NCBI RefSeq assembly: GCF_022024055.1
Contig: NZ_CP091788.1
Location: 186,001-250,000 of the forward strand
Reading direction: 5' to 3'
DNA length: 64,000 nt
DNA from: Prevotella sp. E2-28
Lineage (GTDB): Bacteria; Bacteroidota; Bacteroidia; Bacteroidales; Bacteroidaceae
A program made the position numbers and the translations under genes. The stretch's first letter is position 1. Every line of letters starts with the position of its first letter. A model generated the notes under the pieces. That model worked only from the letters and a program-made list of their open reading frames with translations. It had not been told where the DNA came from and did not search any database. Positions 16,796 through 25,142 of this stretch are shown here, piece by piece.

Positions 16796-17686
16796 ATGAC
16801 CAGGGAAAAAGAGATATATAGGGTAACATTAGTGGGCAGCATCGGTAATGTGCTGCTTGTCGTGTTCAAGTTCGTGGCTGGCATACTTGCAGGCAGTTCG
16901 GCCATGATAGCTGATGCTGTACACTCACTGTCAGACTTCGTCACAGATATCGTTGTGATAATCTTCGTGAGTATCAGTGCCAAGCCGCAGGATGAATCTC
17001 ACGATTATGGACACGGAAAGTTCGAGACGCTTGCCTCGTTTTTCGTGGCATTGGTGCTGCTTGGTGCTGCTGGTGGTATCATTGTGTCGGGTGGTGACAA
17101 ACTGCTTGACTGGTGGAATGGTATTCCGTTAGAGGCACCTGGAATGCTGGCTCTGTGGGCTGCGTTACTGTCTATCGCCGTGAAGGAAATTCTTTATCAA
17201 TATACGGCGATTAAGGGGAAAAGATTACAGTCGCCAGTGATGATTGCCAATGCGTGGCACCACAGGAGCGATGCTCTCTCTTCGGTAGGTGCTGCAATAG
17301 GTATTGGTGGTGCTATATGGCTGGGCAACCGATGGACGGTGCTCGACCCCTTGGCATCAGTCGTGGTGGGATTGATGTTGGTGAAGGTGGCCTACGACCT
17401 GTTGAAGATCAATATTGGAGAGTTGACCGAATGTTCGCTCCCCGCTGAGACAGAGCAGGAAATCATTCAGATTATAGAATCAGAACCAGGCGTCAGTGAG
17501 CCTCATCATCTGCGCACCCGTCGGATAGGCAATCGCATTGCTATTGATACCCATATCCGACTGGATGGCGATATATCGCTCACTGAAGCTCATCATAAAG
17601 CTACAGCCATAGAGCATAGCCTGAAGGCACGCTTTGGTGAGCAGACACATGTTACTATTCACATGGAGCCTGTGAAGAAGAAATAG
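16796..17686 (+). CDS. cation diffusion facilitator family transporter
   Basis: A 296-residue inner-membrane protein that exports divalent metals such as zinc, iron or manganese in exchange for protons. It has about six membrane segments, metal-site motifs ADAVHSLSDFVTDI in TM2 and WHHRSDALSSVG in TM5, and the loop HDYGHGKFETLA typical of the family. The cytoplasmic C-terminal domain (about 210-296) contains HHLRTRRIGNRIAIDTHIRL, and the protein ends with HVTIHMEP. It begins 16 nt after the AraC gene and may share its transcript, but no functional link is evident. Confidence 0.92.
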   Translation: MTREKEIYRVTLVGSIGNVLLVVFKFVAGILAGSSAMIADAVHSLSDFVTDIVVIIFVSISAKPQDESHDYGHGKFETLASFFVALVLLGAAGGIIVSGGDKLLDWWNGIPLEAPGMLALWAALLSIAVKEILYQYTAIKGKRLQSPVMIANAWHHRSDALSSVGAAIGIGGAIWLGNRWTVLDPLASVVVGLMLVKVAYDLLKINIGELTECSLPAETEQEIIQIIESEPGVSEPHHLRTRRIGNRIAIDTHIRLDGDISLTEAHHKATAIEHSLKARFGEQTHVTIHMEPVKKK

Positions 17687-17692
17687 CTCTTT

Positions 17693-18817
17693 TTATTTCA
17701 GTAGGTGATAGGTACCGCCCGCTAATGGACGTACTACACCTTTCATTTCCATTTGGAAAAGTAGAGCAGTTAGTTTACCAATAGGTATGTTTGTCTTCAC
17801 GGATAGCTGATTAAGTTGAAAATCGCCGAATTCATCGAGGATTCTGGCGATTTTCTGTTCCTCGTCAGATAGTTCTGGAAAGATGCTCCGCTCGATACCT
17901 CTTGTCTGTGCCTGCTGTAGTTGGATATCACCTTGCCATCCCATGGCATTAACAAAATCCTCGGCATTGGTAATCAGTGAGGCGCCATTATCGCGAATCA
18001 GCAGATTACACCCTTCGCTATAGGGGGCACCCACGGCACCTGGGAAGGCAAACACGCTACGGTTGTAGTCCATTGCGATACGTGAGGTGATGAGGCCGCC
18101 ACCCTTCGCAGCACTTTCCACTAATATCGTGGCATCACTCATACCAGCCACGATGCGATTGCGCTTTACGAAGTTCAGTTTGTCAGCACGTGTCTCCGTC
18201 ATGTATTCTGTGAGTAACCCACCTTGAGTCAGCATCTTTTTGGCGGTCTCACGATGGGCTGAAGGATAAATCTCGTCCAGTCCGTGAGCCAATACACCCA
18301 CCGTATCGTAACCGTTTTCCAGCGCATTGCGATGGGCACAGATATCTATGCCATAGGCCAATCCACTAACGATGAGTACTTCTGGGCAGAGGTGTTTCAG
18401 GTCGCTGACGAACCGACGTATCAGGTCCTTACCGTAGGTGGTGCAGTGACGGGTACCAATGATATTGATAACACGCCGTTGGTTCAGGTTGGCCGAGCCC
18501 ATATAATATAATAGGATAGGAGCATCGGGGCATTCGCTGAGACGCTGAGGATAGTTCTCAGAGTCTAGAAGTAACGGGGTGATGCGATGCTTAGTGATAA
18601 ACTCCATTTCCTGAGCAGCACGTGTCAGGGGTAGTGTCCAGTCTTTCAGACTTGTAGCCAGGCGGTCACTGCATTCGGGCATCACGTCCTTGATGTCATT
18701 GCGATGCTCATAAACAGCTTGTCCGCCCCCTAGTGTCCTGTAGAGGTGAAGGGCGGTCTGAAAGTTAAAACCCGTCATGCGGGTTAAGGCTATGGTATAG
18801 TAGAGTTCAGAGTTCAT
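17693..18817 (-). CDS. dprA: DNA-processing protein DprA
   Basis: A 374-residue DprA/Smf protein, which loads RecA on incoming single-stranded DNA during transformation. It shows a helical N-terminus (ALTRMTGFNFQTALHLYRTL), a Rossmann-like core with VINIIGTRHCTTYGKDLIRR, VSGLAYGIDICAHRNAL, GVLAHGLDEIYPSAHRE, RNRIVAGMSDATILVESAAK and VFAFPGAVGAPYSEGCNLLI, and a C-terminal winged helix (about 315-374). The ATG lies inside a heptanucleotide repeat tract (18804-18900), and the stop of the preceding thioesterase gene lies in the other arm of that tract. Confidence 0.95.
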   Translation of the reverse strand: MNSELYYTIALTRMTGFNFQTALHLYRTLGGGQAVYEHRNDIKDVMPECSDRLATSLKDWTLPLTRAAQEMEFITKHRITPLLLDSENYPQRLSECPDAPILLYYMGSANLNQRRVINIIGTRHCTTYGKDLIRRFVSDLKHLCPEVLIVSGLAYGIDICAHRNALENGYDTVGVLAHGLDEIYPSAHRETAKKMLTQGGLLTEYMTETRADKLNFVKRNRIVAGMSDATILVESAAKGGGLITSRIAMDYNRSVFAFPGAVGAPYSEGCNLLIRDNGASLITNAEDFVNAMGWQGDIQLQQAQTRGIERSIFPELSDEEQKIARILDEFGDFQLNQLSVKTNIPIGKLTALLFQMEMKGVVRPLAGGTYHLLK

Positions 18818-18900
18818 AGTTCATAGTTCACAGTTAGTTCATAGTTCAGAATTAATTATGCGCAGCCCAACTATGAACTATGAATTATGAACTATGAACT
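18804..18900. repeat. heptanucleotide repeat arranged as a large inverted repeat
   Basis: The left arm (18804-18849) is made of AGTTCAT units with variants AGTTCAG and AGTTCAC; the right arm (18869-18900) is ATGAACT units with one ATGAATT. The spacer is about 19 nt. The arms are mutually complementary and could form a long hairpin. The dprA start codon (18815-18817) and the thioesterase stop (18878-18880) both lie within the tract. Confidence 0.85.
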
Positions 18901-19288
18901 GTTCAAATGCGGCATCATAATCGGCACTGTTGCCTAAGCGTCCGTTTACCAGACAAACCAGTTCTATCTTTCCGCGGAAGCACAGCTGTTCATCGCTGGC
19001 ACGATAGATGTCCTGATGAAACACGTATTTGATACCTTCCTTTGTGAGGTTCAGGCGTGAGATAAACTCATCGTCAGGTCGTAGGGGCACCTTATATTGT
19101 AGTTGCATACGTGCCACCACGGCATCCACGCCCTTATTGTGCATCTCGGCAAATGAGAGGCCACACTCTTTCAGGAACAGATGACGTGTGTGTTCGCAAT
19201 AGTGTACGTACTGGGCGTTGTTCACAATGCCTTCGATGTCACATTCATAGTCGCGCACTTCCATGCGCGTTTCAAAGATGTAATTCAT
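18878..19288 (-). CDS. acyl-CoA thioesterase, 4HBT/YbgC-like
   Basis: A 136-residue hotdog-fold thioesterase. ETRMEVRDYECDIEGIVNNA followed by YVHYCEHTRHLFL is the 4HBT-type active-site region; the family Asp in the D-x-x-G-I-V-N-N segment is present. Such enzymes hydrolyse short- or medium-chain acyl-CoA esters. The last six residues (FIVHNS) are encoded by the heptanucleotide repeat, so the original C-terminus has probably been replaced or extended by the repeat. The start overlaps the DUF2851 stop by 4 nt. Confidence 0.88.
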   Translation of the reverse strand: MNYIFETRMEVRDYECDIEGIVNNAQYVHYCEHTRHLFLKECGLSFAEMHNKGVDAVVARMQLQYKVPLRPDDEFISRLNLTKEGIKYVFHQDIYRASDEQLCFRGKIELVCLVNGRLGNSADYDAAFEQFIVHNS

Positions 19289-20580
19289 TTTCTTTTGAGA
19301 TATTCATAACCGATGCGGCAACGCAGGCAGTCCCTACGGTCGCAGTATTCTTTCTTTAATTGAATGAGGGCCTGACTGTCGCCTGCTGTCTGCACCTCAA
19401 GTCCGCATTCTTTCCACATGCGAATGATATGGTTTTCCTCTGCCTTGAGTTGCTCTAAGAGGTCGAAAGCACGGTCGCAAAGATCCTCTCTCTGGCGATG
19501 TCTGCCCACGGCGAAGAGCATAGGGATTGCTGTATTGATAATCATCAGATTTGCCGATGAAACCGATGTCTTCTTCGTGCTTCTGGGACTCTCGGCACCA
19601 AACATGAAGTGTGTCTCCCAATAAGGTGTCACGTGCGTCTGAAGCAGTTGGCGAAGCTGTTCTATGGTCTCACATTCAAGTAAGGCACTCAGTCCTGCTT
19701 TTCGCTCATAATAGAGGTTTGCCAATTGTGAAATGCGGATATGCGGGAAGTTCTGTGGACGTAATCGCAGGAATCGCCATGGCGTGAAGCTCATGGGTGT
19801 CAAAGAGAATTTGTGAGCCAGGTAGAGGTATTCATTGCGAAGTTTAGAGAAATAACCTTCGTTGAGTGCCGCGGCCTGATAGCGTTCGGGAATGCTCTCC
19901 AGTTGTAGCAGTCCTGCCTGCCCCATGAAGATTGCCTCTATCTGAAATAGGTCGTCGCGGTGTTTACCAACAGCATGCAGTGGCACATTCTTGGCCCACA
20001 TCTCGAAAGCTTCACCGTTGATGCCAAAACCATAATTGCGTGCCAGGGTGACAAAGTAACCGTCTTCCCAAGAACCATCACACTGTTCTACACGTTTCCT
20101 GATGGCCTCTGTCTTTTGTTCCAATCGTTCTGTCTGCAGCGCAGCTAACCATGAGTGTACTTGCAGACGTGTCAGATCTGGAATAATTTTGTAACAGGGT
20201 GGATATTGGTCGTTATGCAGCAGTTCCTCGTAGTTCTCTTTCAGCGAGGCTGGAATCTTTAGTTGCATCTGTGGCAGGTAGTTCCCGTCCTGTGTCTTTG
20301 CGTCCATATCGACAGTATCGACAACATGCAGTACCACATTATTATATCTTGGGTCTCGGTCATGTCCATGTCTGTACCAATCACTTGACTTTAAATGGAT
20401 TTCCACATTGCCTACCCATAACGTACCGCCGATTTTCACTTTCGCATTGAAAAAGTCCGGTCCGGCATTGCGATTAAGTAATCCTGGGTCTAGAATTTCA
20501 ATGACACGTCCGTCAGTGGTTTGTAAATCGCCAAGAGGGAGCATTCTGTGTTTCCAAACGTAATGAAGCAGTCGTTCCAT
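19285..20580 (-). CDS. DUF2851 family protein
   Basis: A 431-residue protein matching the Bacteroidetes-specific DUF2851 family. The start MERLLHYVWKHRML and the stretch ILDPGLLNRNAGPDFFNAKV, then WVGNVEIHLKSSDWYRHGHD, are hallmarks; the Asp and Glu in these blocks recall metal-dependent nuclease folds, but this is only an impression. A Cys-rich end (CDRRDCLRCRIGYEYL) could bind metal. Function unknown. It sits between a LUD protein and a thioesterase in one operon ending in dprA. Confidence 0.85.
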   Translation of the reverse strand: MERLLHYVWKHRMLPLGDLQTTDGRVIEILDPGLLNRNAGPDFFNAKVKIGGTLWVGNVEIHLKSSDWYRHGHDRDPRYNNVVLHVVDTVDMDAKTQDGNYLPQMQLKIPASLKENYEELLHNDQYPPCYKIIPDLTRLQVHSWLAALQTERLEQKTEAIRKRVEQCDGSWEDGYFVTLARNYGFGINGEAFEMWAKNVPLHAVGKHRDDLFQIEAIFMGQAGLLQLESIPERYQAAALNEGYFSKLRNEYLYLAHKFSLTPMSFTPWRFLRLRPQNFPHIRISQLANLYYERKAGLSALLECETIEQLRQLLQTHVTPYWETHFMFGAESPRSTKKTSVSSANLMIINTAIPMLFAVGRHRQREDLCDRAFDLLEQLKAEENHIIRMWKECGLEVQTAGDSQALIQLKKEYCDRRDCLRCRIGYEYLKRK

Positions 20581-20589
20581 TATGCAGTA

Positions 20590-21240
20590 TTAATAGCCAA
20601 AGTCCTCTCCTACCAGCACAACGATGTGTCTGCCTTGTGGAGAGTTGCGAAGGAAGTGGATATAGTTACAAATACTTTCGGGGGAGTTGCAGTTGTGGCA
20701 TACACCATCCACTTGACAGGGTGTCTTGATATCGAAACGAGATGCGTTAATGGGAGAGGCTGTGCTTCGGGCTCTTGCTAAAGCCGCCTCTGTGGTCTGT
20801 GCAACCTTGTTCATACCAATTACAAATATAACACGTTTTGGTCCCCAGGTGATGGCTGCAACACGATTTCCGTTACCGTCAATGTTTACGATGACGCCGT
20901 CTTCACTGATAGCATTGACACTTGACAGATACACATCAGTAGTAAAAGCACGTTCGTAAATCTTTATAACACTTTCGCGATCAGGAGCGTCGTCGCGGTC
21001 AAGCACATTTAGGGTTTTCCTGTCTTTTAGGACTTGGGGAATGCCCATGTCGCGTATAGTCATAGAACCACCCCAGGTCACACTGCTTCCATCTGGAATC
21101 AGTTCTGAAACTTTCTTCACGGCTTCTGTTGCTGTGGGACAATAGAAGGCATCCATGTTACGGCGTTTCAGATTCTTGATAATTCGCTCTGCTAATCGTT
21201 CGTTTCTTATTTCTTTTGGTGTTAATACTCCTTTTGCCAT
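20590..21240 (-). CDS. LUD domain protein (lactate utilization/LutC-like)
   Basis: A 216-residue protein with a LUD domain: IPDGSSVTWGGSMTIRDMGI, then DVYLSSVNAISEDGVIVNID and GNRVAAITWGPKRVIFVIGM. A Cys-containing tail follows (CQVDGVCHNCNSPESIC). LutC-type proteins act with LutAB in lactate oxidation, but stand-alone single-domain members like this are common in Bacteroidetes and their role is unclear. The start MAKGVLTPKE was chosen because the longer frame would begin within the promoter. It is the first gene of the operon with DUF2851, thioesterase and dprA. Confidence 0.85.
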   Translation of the reverse strand: MAKGVLTPKEIRNERLAERIIKNLKRRNMDAFYCPTATEAVKKVSELIPDGSSVTWGGSMTIRDMGIPQVLKDRKTLNVLDRDDAPDRESVIKIYERAFTTDVYLSSVNAISEDGVIVNIDGNGNRVAAITWGPKRVIFVIGMNKVAQTTEAALARARSTASPINASRFDIKTPCQVDGVCHNCNSPESICNYIHFLRNSPQGRHIVVLVGEDFGY

Positions 21241-21263
21241 ATCATCTATAAGATTTGCAGGCG

Positions 21264-21295
21264 CAAAGATAATCAATAATTCTTAATTAGCCAAA
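21264..21295 (-). promoter_or_regulatory. promoter of the LUD-DUF2851-thioesterase-dprA operon
   Basis: -7 TATCTTTG (complement 21264-21271) and -33 TTTG (complement 21292-21295), 20 nt apart. Confidence 0.7.
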
Positions 21296-21315
21296 GTAAT
21301 GCAGTAAATTGTATA

Positions 21316-21348
21316 AAACAAAAAATCCTCAACTAATGTTGAGGATTT
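21316..21348 (-). terminator. terminator of tRNA-Asn
   Basis: An 11-bp perfect stem (21323-21333 with 21338-21348, 4-nt loop) followed on the minus strand by TTTTTTGTTTT. It lies directly after the tRNA 3' end. Confidence 0.85.
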
Positions 21349-21349
21349 G

Positions 21350-21423
21350 CGCTTCAGGATGGGCTTGAACCAACGACCCCCTGATTAACAGTCAGGTGCT
21401 CTAACCAACTGAGCTACTGAAGC
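21350..21423 (-). tRNA. tRNA-Asn (anticodon GTT)
   Basis: A 74-nt cloverleaf. The acceptor stem is GCTTCAG with CTGAAGC, the D arm AGCTCAGTTGGTTAGAGC, the anticodon arm CTGACTGTTAATCAG with anticodon GTT, and the T loop GGTTCAAGCC. The discriminator base is G and CCA is not encoded. It is a single gene with its own terminator. Confidence 0.95.
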
Positions 21424-21564
21424 AGTGCTTTCGTTTTCTCGATTGCGGGTGCAAAGGTACGTCGAAAAATTGAATCCTGCAAACTTTTCGGGGAAAATTT
21501 TTAATGAAACGTGATTTTTTTATAAAAAGTGGGGAAAAAGGACGTGTTTTTAAGCAGAATACGC

Positions 21565-21572
21565 TAAATTTG
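21565..21572 (+). promoter_or_regulatory. -7 box TAAATTTG before the S41 protease gene
   Basis: The box is 22 nt before the ATG at 21595. The -33 element is weak. Confidence 0.5.
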
Positions 21573-21594
21573 CAGGCAAAATAATAAATAAAGT

Positions 21595-23256
21595 ATGAAT
21601 AGGCGTATTAAAACTATACTGATATCGCTGGTGATGTTACCCCTTGCTGTCTTAGCCCAGACCAATCATCAGTTGGAGGTAGGTAAGAATCTCGATATTT
21701 TCAATGCGTTGTATAGCAACCTGGATCTATTTTATGTGGATACACTGAATCCCAAACAGACCATGACATCAGCCATTGATGGTATGTTGCGCTCGCTGGA
21801 TCCCTATACCGAGTATTATCCAGAGGAGGAGACGAAGAACCTGAAGATGATGCTGACGGGAAAATATGCTGGTATTGGTGCATTGGTGAAATATCACACC
21901 CGTTTGAAGCATGTTGTGATTGATGAGCCTTACGAGGGAATGCCTGCTGCAGAGGTGGGGTTGAAAAAAGGTGATATCATCCTGAGTATCGATGACTCTG
22001 TGATGACTGATAAGCAGGTGTCGTATGTCAGTTCGCATCTGCGTGGTGATGCCGGCACTACTTTTGTGCTGAAGGTGAAGCGCCCATCTACTGGTAAGGA
22101 GATGAAGTTCAAGATTACCCGTAGGAATATCAAGTTGCCTGAGCTGCCTTATTGGGGTATGCGTCCAGACTCTATCGGCTATATCAACCTGAATCAGTTT
22201 ACAGAGGGCTGCGCCAAGAATGTGCGTCGCGCTTTCGTGGAACTGAAACAGCAGGGGGCTAAGGGCCTGATTTTCGACCTCCGCGGTAATGGTGGCGGAT
22301 CGGAGATGGAGGCTGTGGATATAGTGAATATCTGGGTGCCTCAGGAGCAGACGGTGGTAGAGAATCGCGGAAAGGTACGTCAGGCCAATCGCGTGTATAA
22401 GACACGCTTGGAACCAGTAGATACGGTGATGCCTATCGTAGTGCTGGTGAATGGTGAGACGGCCTCGGCTTCAGAGATTACAAGTGGTGCTTTGCAGGAC
22501 TTAGACCGCGCAATAATATTAGGTACGCGTACGTATGGAAAGGGATTGGTGCAGGTGCCCCTTGATTTGCCCTATAATGCCAACGTGAAAATTACCACCT
22601 CTCATTATTATATCCCCTCCGGACGTTGTATCCAGGCGGTGAACTATAAGCGTAATGGTAAGGAGCGTATCGTGGATTCCTTGACGAATGTCTTCTATAC
22701 CCGTGGTGGACGTGAGGTGCGCGATGGTGGTGGTATCAAGCCCGATTTGGAGTTGAAGAACGATACGATGCCGAATATTGCTTATTACCTCTCGGCTGGC
22801 GGACTGGATTCTACGGAGGTGCTCTTCGATTACGTGGTGGACTATTTGGACCATCATCCCACGATTGTCCCAGCCAAAGAATTTCATCTTACTGATGCAG
22901 ATTGGCAGGAGTTCCGTCAGCGTGTCATTGATAGTGGCTTCTCTTATGACCCTGTGTCGCAGAAACAGTTTGATGAACTGGTAAAGACTGCTAAGTTCGA
23001 AGGGTATTATGAGGAGGCTAAAGAGGCTTTTGATGCATTGCAGAAAAAGTTGAAACATGATGTGGCCAGCGACTTGGACAAGCATCGTGAGACTATTCAG
23101 CAGATACTGGAACTGGATATCATCAGTGCTTACTATTTTCAATCAGGCAGCATTGAGGCTAGTCTGTATCGAGACAAGCAATTGAAGGAGGCAGAACGCC
23201 TGTTGAAATCGCCAGAAGAGTATCGTAAAATACTGGAACCTAGGCAGAAAAAGTAA
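21595..23256 (+). CDS. S41 family C-terminal processing protease
   Basis: A 553-residue exported protease (signal peptide residues 1-21, ending VLAQ). An N-terminal helical part is followed by a PDZ domain (about 95-170: GMPAAEVGLKKGDIILSIDD) and the S41 catalytic domain: YINLNQFTEG, GLIFDLRGNGGG, the nucleophile region NGETASASEITSGALQD (serines near 291-293), and Lys in GTRTYGKGLVQVPL. A helical C-terminal region follows (about 420-553). CtpA/Prc enzymes trim or degrade periplasmic proteins from their C-termini. Length and order are those of the Bacteroidetes family. Confidence 0.93.
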   Translation: MNRRIKTILISLVMLPLAVLAQTNHQLEVGKNLDIFNALYSNLDLFYVDTLNPKQTMTSAIDGMLRSLDPYTEYYPEEETKNLKMMLTGKYAGIGALVKYHTRLKHVVIDEPYEGMPAAEVGLKKGDIILSIDDSVMTDKQVSYVSSHLRGDAGTTFVLKVKRPSTGKEMKFKITRRNIKLPELPYWGMRPDSIGYINLNQFTEGCAKNVRRAFVELKQQGAKGLIFDLRGNGGGSEMEAVDIVNIWVPQEQTVVENRGKVRQANRVYKTRLEPVDTVMPIVVLVNGETASASEITSGALQDLDRAIILGTRTYGKGLVQVPLDLPYNANVKITTSHYYIPSGRCIQAVNYKRNGKERIVDSLTNVFYTRGGREVRDGGGIKPDLELKNDTMPNIAYYLSAGGLDSTEVLFDYVVDYLDHHPTIVPAKEFHLTDADWQEFRQRVIDSGFSYDPVSQKQFDELVKTAKFEGYYEEAKEAFDALQKKLKHDVASDLDKHRETIQQILELDIISAYYFQSGSIEASLYRDKQLKEAERLLKSPEEYRKILEPRQKK

Positions 23257-23272
23257 AATATACATAGAAAAA

Positions 23273-23304
23273 TTTGCATAGTTCGGGGAAAAGTCGTACC
23301 TTTG
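23273..23304 (+). promoter_or_regulatory. promoter of the rimP-nusA-infB-sufB operon
   Basis: -33 TTTG (23273-23276) and -7 TACCTTTG (23297-23304), 20 nt apart. The leader is about 50 nt and contains a hairpin. Confidence 0.75.
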
Positions 23305-23318
23305 CACCCGTTCAGTGG

Positions 23319-23346
23319 AATGAGAGACCCGCAAGGGCCTCTCATT
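23319..23346 (+). promoter_or_regulatory. leader hairpin upstream of rimP
   Basis: AATGAGAG (23319-23326) pairs with CTCTCATT (23339-23346), extended after one mismatch by CCC with GGG, closed by a GCAA tetraloop. CTTGTTTAAAT follows, so it could be a weak attenuator or an RNA-stabilising leader stem. Confidence 0.6.
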
Positions 23347-23367
23347 CTTGTTTAAATAACCGTTAGA

Positions 23368-23838
23368 ATGATAACGAAAGAGACATTAAAAACTTTAACG
23401 GAAGAGTGGCTGCAAGGTCAGTCGGGTTACTTCCTGGTAGACATTGAGATGTGTGATGACGACCGTATCGTCATCGAAATTGACCATGCCGATGGCGTGT
23501 GGATTGAAGATTGTGCCGAACTGAGTCGTTTCTTGCAGGAGAAGCTGGGCGACGAGTTGGGCGATTATGAATTGGAGGTAGGCAGTGCCGGATTGGGCCA
23601 GCCTTTTAAAGTGGAGCAGCAGTATGCTAACCACGTAGGCGACAACGTAGAAGTTGTAGATGCCGAAGGAAAGAAGATTGTTGGTGTACTCAAAGGCGTA
23701 GAGGGTCGTAGTTTTACGATTTCTACTCAGGAGAAGCAGATTCCTGAGGGCAAGAAACGCCCAGTAAAGGTGGACGTAGATAAAACCTATTCTATGGACG
23801 AGGTAAAGTCTACGAAATATGTGTTGAATTTTAAATAA
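23368..23838 (+). CDS. rimP: ribosome maturation factor RimP
   Basis: A 156-residue protein needed for 30S subunit maturation. The N-terminal alpha/beta domain contains VDIEMCDDDRIVIEIDHADG and IEDCAELSRFLQEKL, then YELEVGSAGLGQPFK, the Bacteroidetes form of the RimP EVSSPG motif. The C-terminal Sm-like domain starts at about residue 85. It is the first gene of the conserved rimP-nusA-infB order; nusA follows after 9 nt. Confidence 0.93.
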   Translation: MITKETLKTLTEEWLQGQSGYFLVDIEMCDDDRIVIEIDHADGVWIEDCAELSRFLQEKLGDELGDYELEVGSAGLGQPFKVEQQYANHVGDNVEVVDAEGKKIVGVLKGVEGRSFTISTQEKQIPEGKKRPVKVDVDKTYSMDEVKSTKYVLNFK

Positions 23839-23847
23839 AAATAGATA

Positions 23848-25107
23848 ATGGCAACAAAGAAAGAAATTGCAGGTCCAAGTATGTTTGAGACCTTTCAGGA
23901 GTTTAAAGAGACCAAGAACATTGATCGTACCACGTTGGTAAGCGTGCTGGAGGAAAGTTTCCGCAATGTGCTCGCTAAGATGTTTGGTTCTGATGAGAAC
24001 TTCGACGTGATTGTGAACCCTGATAAGGGTGACTTTGAAATTCATCGTAACCGTGTCGTTGTTGAAGACGGTGAAGTAAAGGATGAGAACAAAGAGATTT
24101 CTCTTTCTGAGGCTCAGAAGATTGAGCCCGACTACGAGGTAGGTGAGGAAGTGAGTGAAGCTGTTGACTTCACTAAGTTCGGTCGCCGTGCTATCCTGAA
24201 CCTGCGTCAGACACTGGCTTCTAAAATTTTGGAGCTCGATCACGATGCTCTCTACCAGAAGTACAAGGATAAGGTGGGTACAGTTATCAGCGGTGAGGTT
24301 TACCAGATGTGGAAGCGTGAGGTGCTCCTCATGGATGATGAGGGTAACGAGCTCCATCTGATGAAGGGTGATCAGATTCCTTCAGATACCTATCGTAAGG
24401 GTGAGACCGTTCGTGCCGTTGTGAAGGAAGTGCAGAACGAGAACAATAATCCTCGTATCATGCTGAGCCGTACAAGTCCTGACTTCCTGAAGCGTCTGCT
24501 TGAAGCTGAGGTTCCTGAGATTGCCGACGGACTTATCGCTATCCGTAAGGTGGCTCGTATGCCAGGTGAGCGCGCTAAGATTGCTGTTGAGAGCTTCGAT
24601 GACCGTATTGATCCAGTAGGCGCTTGCGTAGGTGTTAAGGGTAGTCGTGTTCATGGTATTGTACGTGAGCTTGGTGGTGAGAATATCGACGTGATTAACT
24701 ACACCAGCAACGTGCAGCTCTTTATCCAGCGTGCCCTTTCTCCTGCTAAGGTTACCAGTATCACTCTGGATGAGGAGAACCATAAGGCTGAGGTTTACCT
24801 GCAGCCCGAGGAGGTTAGCCTTGCTATCGGTAAAGGTGGTATGAATATCAAACTGGCTTCTATGCTTACAGAGCACACCATTGATGTGTTCCGTGTAGTT
24901 AGCGAAGGCGAGACTGATGAAGATATCTACCTCGACGAGTTCAGCGATGAGATTGATCAGTGGGTTATCGATGCCATTAAGGCTCTGGGCTATGACACCG
25001 CTAAGGAGGTGCTCAGTGCTCCTCGTGAACTGCTTATTGAGAAGGCTGACCTCGAGGAAGAGACCGTTGACCATCTGCTGGATGTGCTCCGTGCGGAGTT
25101 TGAGTAA
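23848..25107 (+). CDS. nusA: transcription termination/antitermination factor NusA
   Basis: A 419-residue protein that binds RNA polymerase and nascent RNA to modulate pausing, termination and antitermination. Domains in order: N-terminal polymerase-binding domain (about 1-125, FQEFKETKNIDRTTLVSVL), S1 domain (about 130-200, GTVISGEVYQMWKREVLLMD), KH1 (RKVARMPGERAKIAVES, DPVGACVGVKGSRVHGIVRE) and KH2 (VSLAIGKGGMNIKLAS). A short acidic helical end follows. Codon use is strongly biased to the forms seen in infB, as expected for a highly expressed gene. Confidence 0.96.
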   Translation: MATKKEIAGPSMFETFQEFKETKNIDRTTLVSVLEESFRNVLAKMFGSDENFDVIVNPDKGDFEIHRNRVVVEDGEVKDENKEISLSEAQKIEPDYEVGEEVSEAVDFTKFGRRAILNLRQTLASKILELDHDALYQKYKDKVGTVISGEVYQMWKREVLLMDDEGNELHLMKGDQIPSDTYRKGETVRAVVKEVQNENNNPRIMLSRTSPDFLKRLLEAEVPEIADGLIAIRKVARMPGERAKIAVESFDDRIDPVGACVGVKGSRVHGIVRELGGENIDVINYTSNVQLFIQRALSPAKVTSITLDEENHKAEVYLQPEEVSLAIGKGGMNIKLASMLTEHTIDVFRVVSEGETDEDIYLDEFSDEIDQWVIDAIKALGYDTAKEVLSAPRELLIEKADLEEETVDHLLDVLRAEFE

Positions 25108-25142
25108 AAGGTATAAAGGTAAAAAAGTAAAAACGTAGATTA
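25108..25142 (+). repeat. A-rich short repeat between nusA and infB
   Basis: AAGGTATAAAGGTAAAAAAG followed by TAAAAACG forms about four degenerate 8-mer units filling the gap between the two genes. No promoter or terminator is visible in it. Confidence 0.5.

Noticed and set aside
23395..24357. 320-codon open frame antisense to rimP and nusA
   Set aside because: Both overlapped genes are certain; the product is a shadow of biased codon use.
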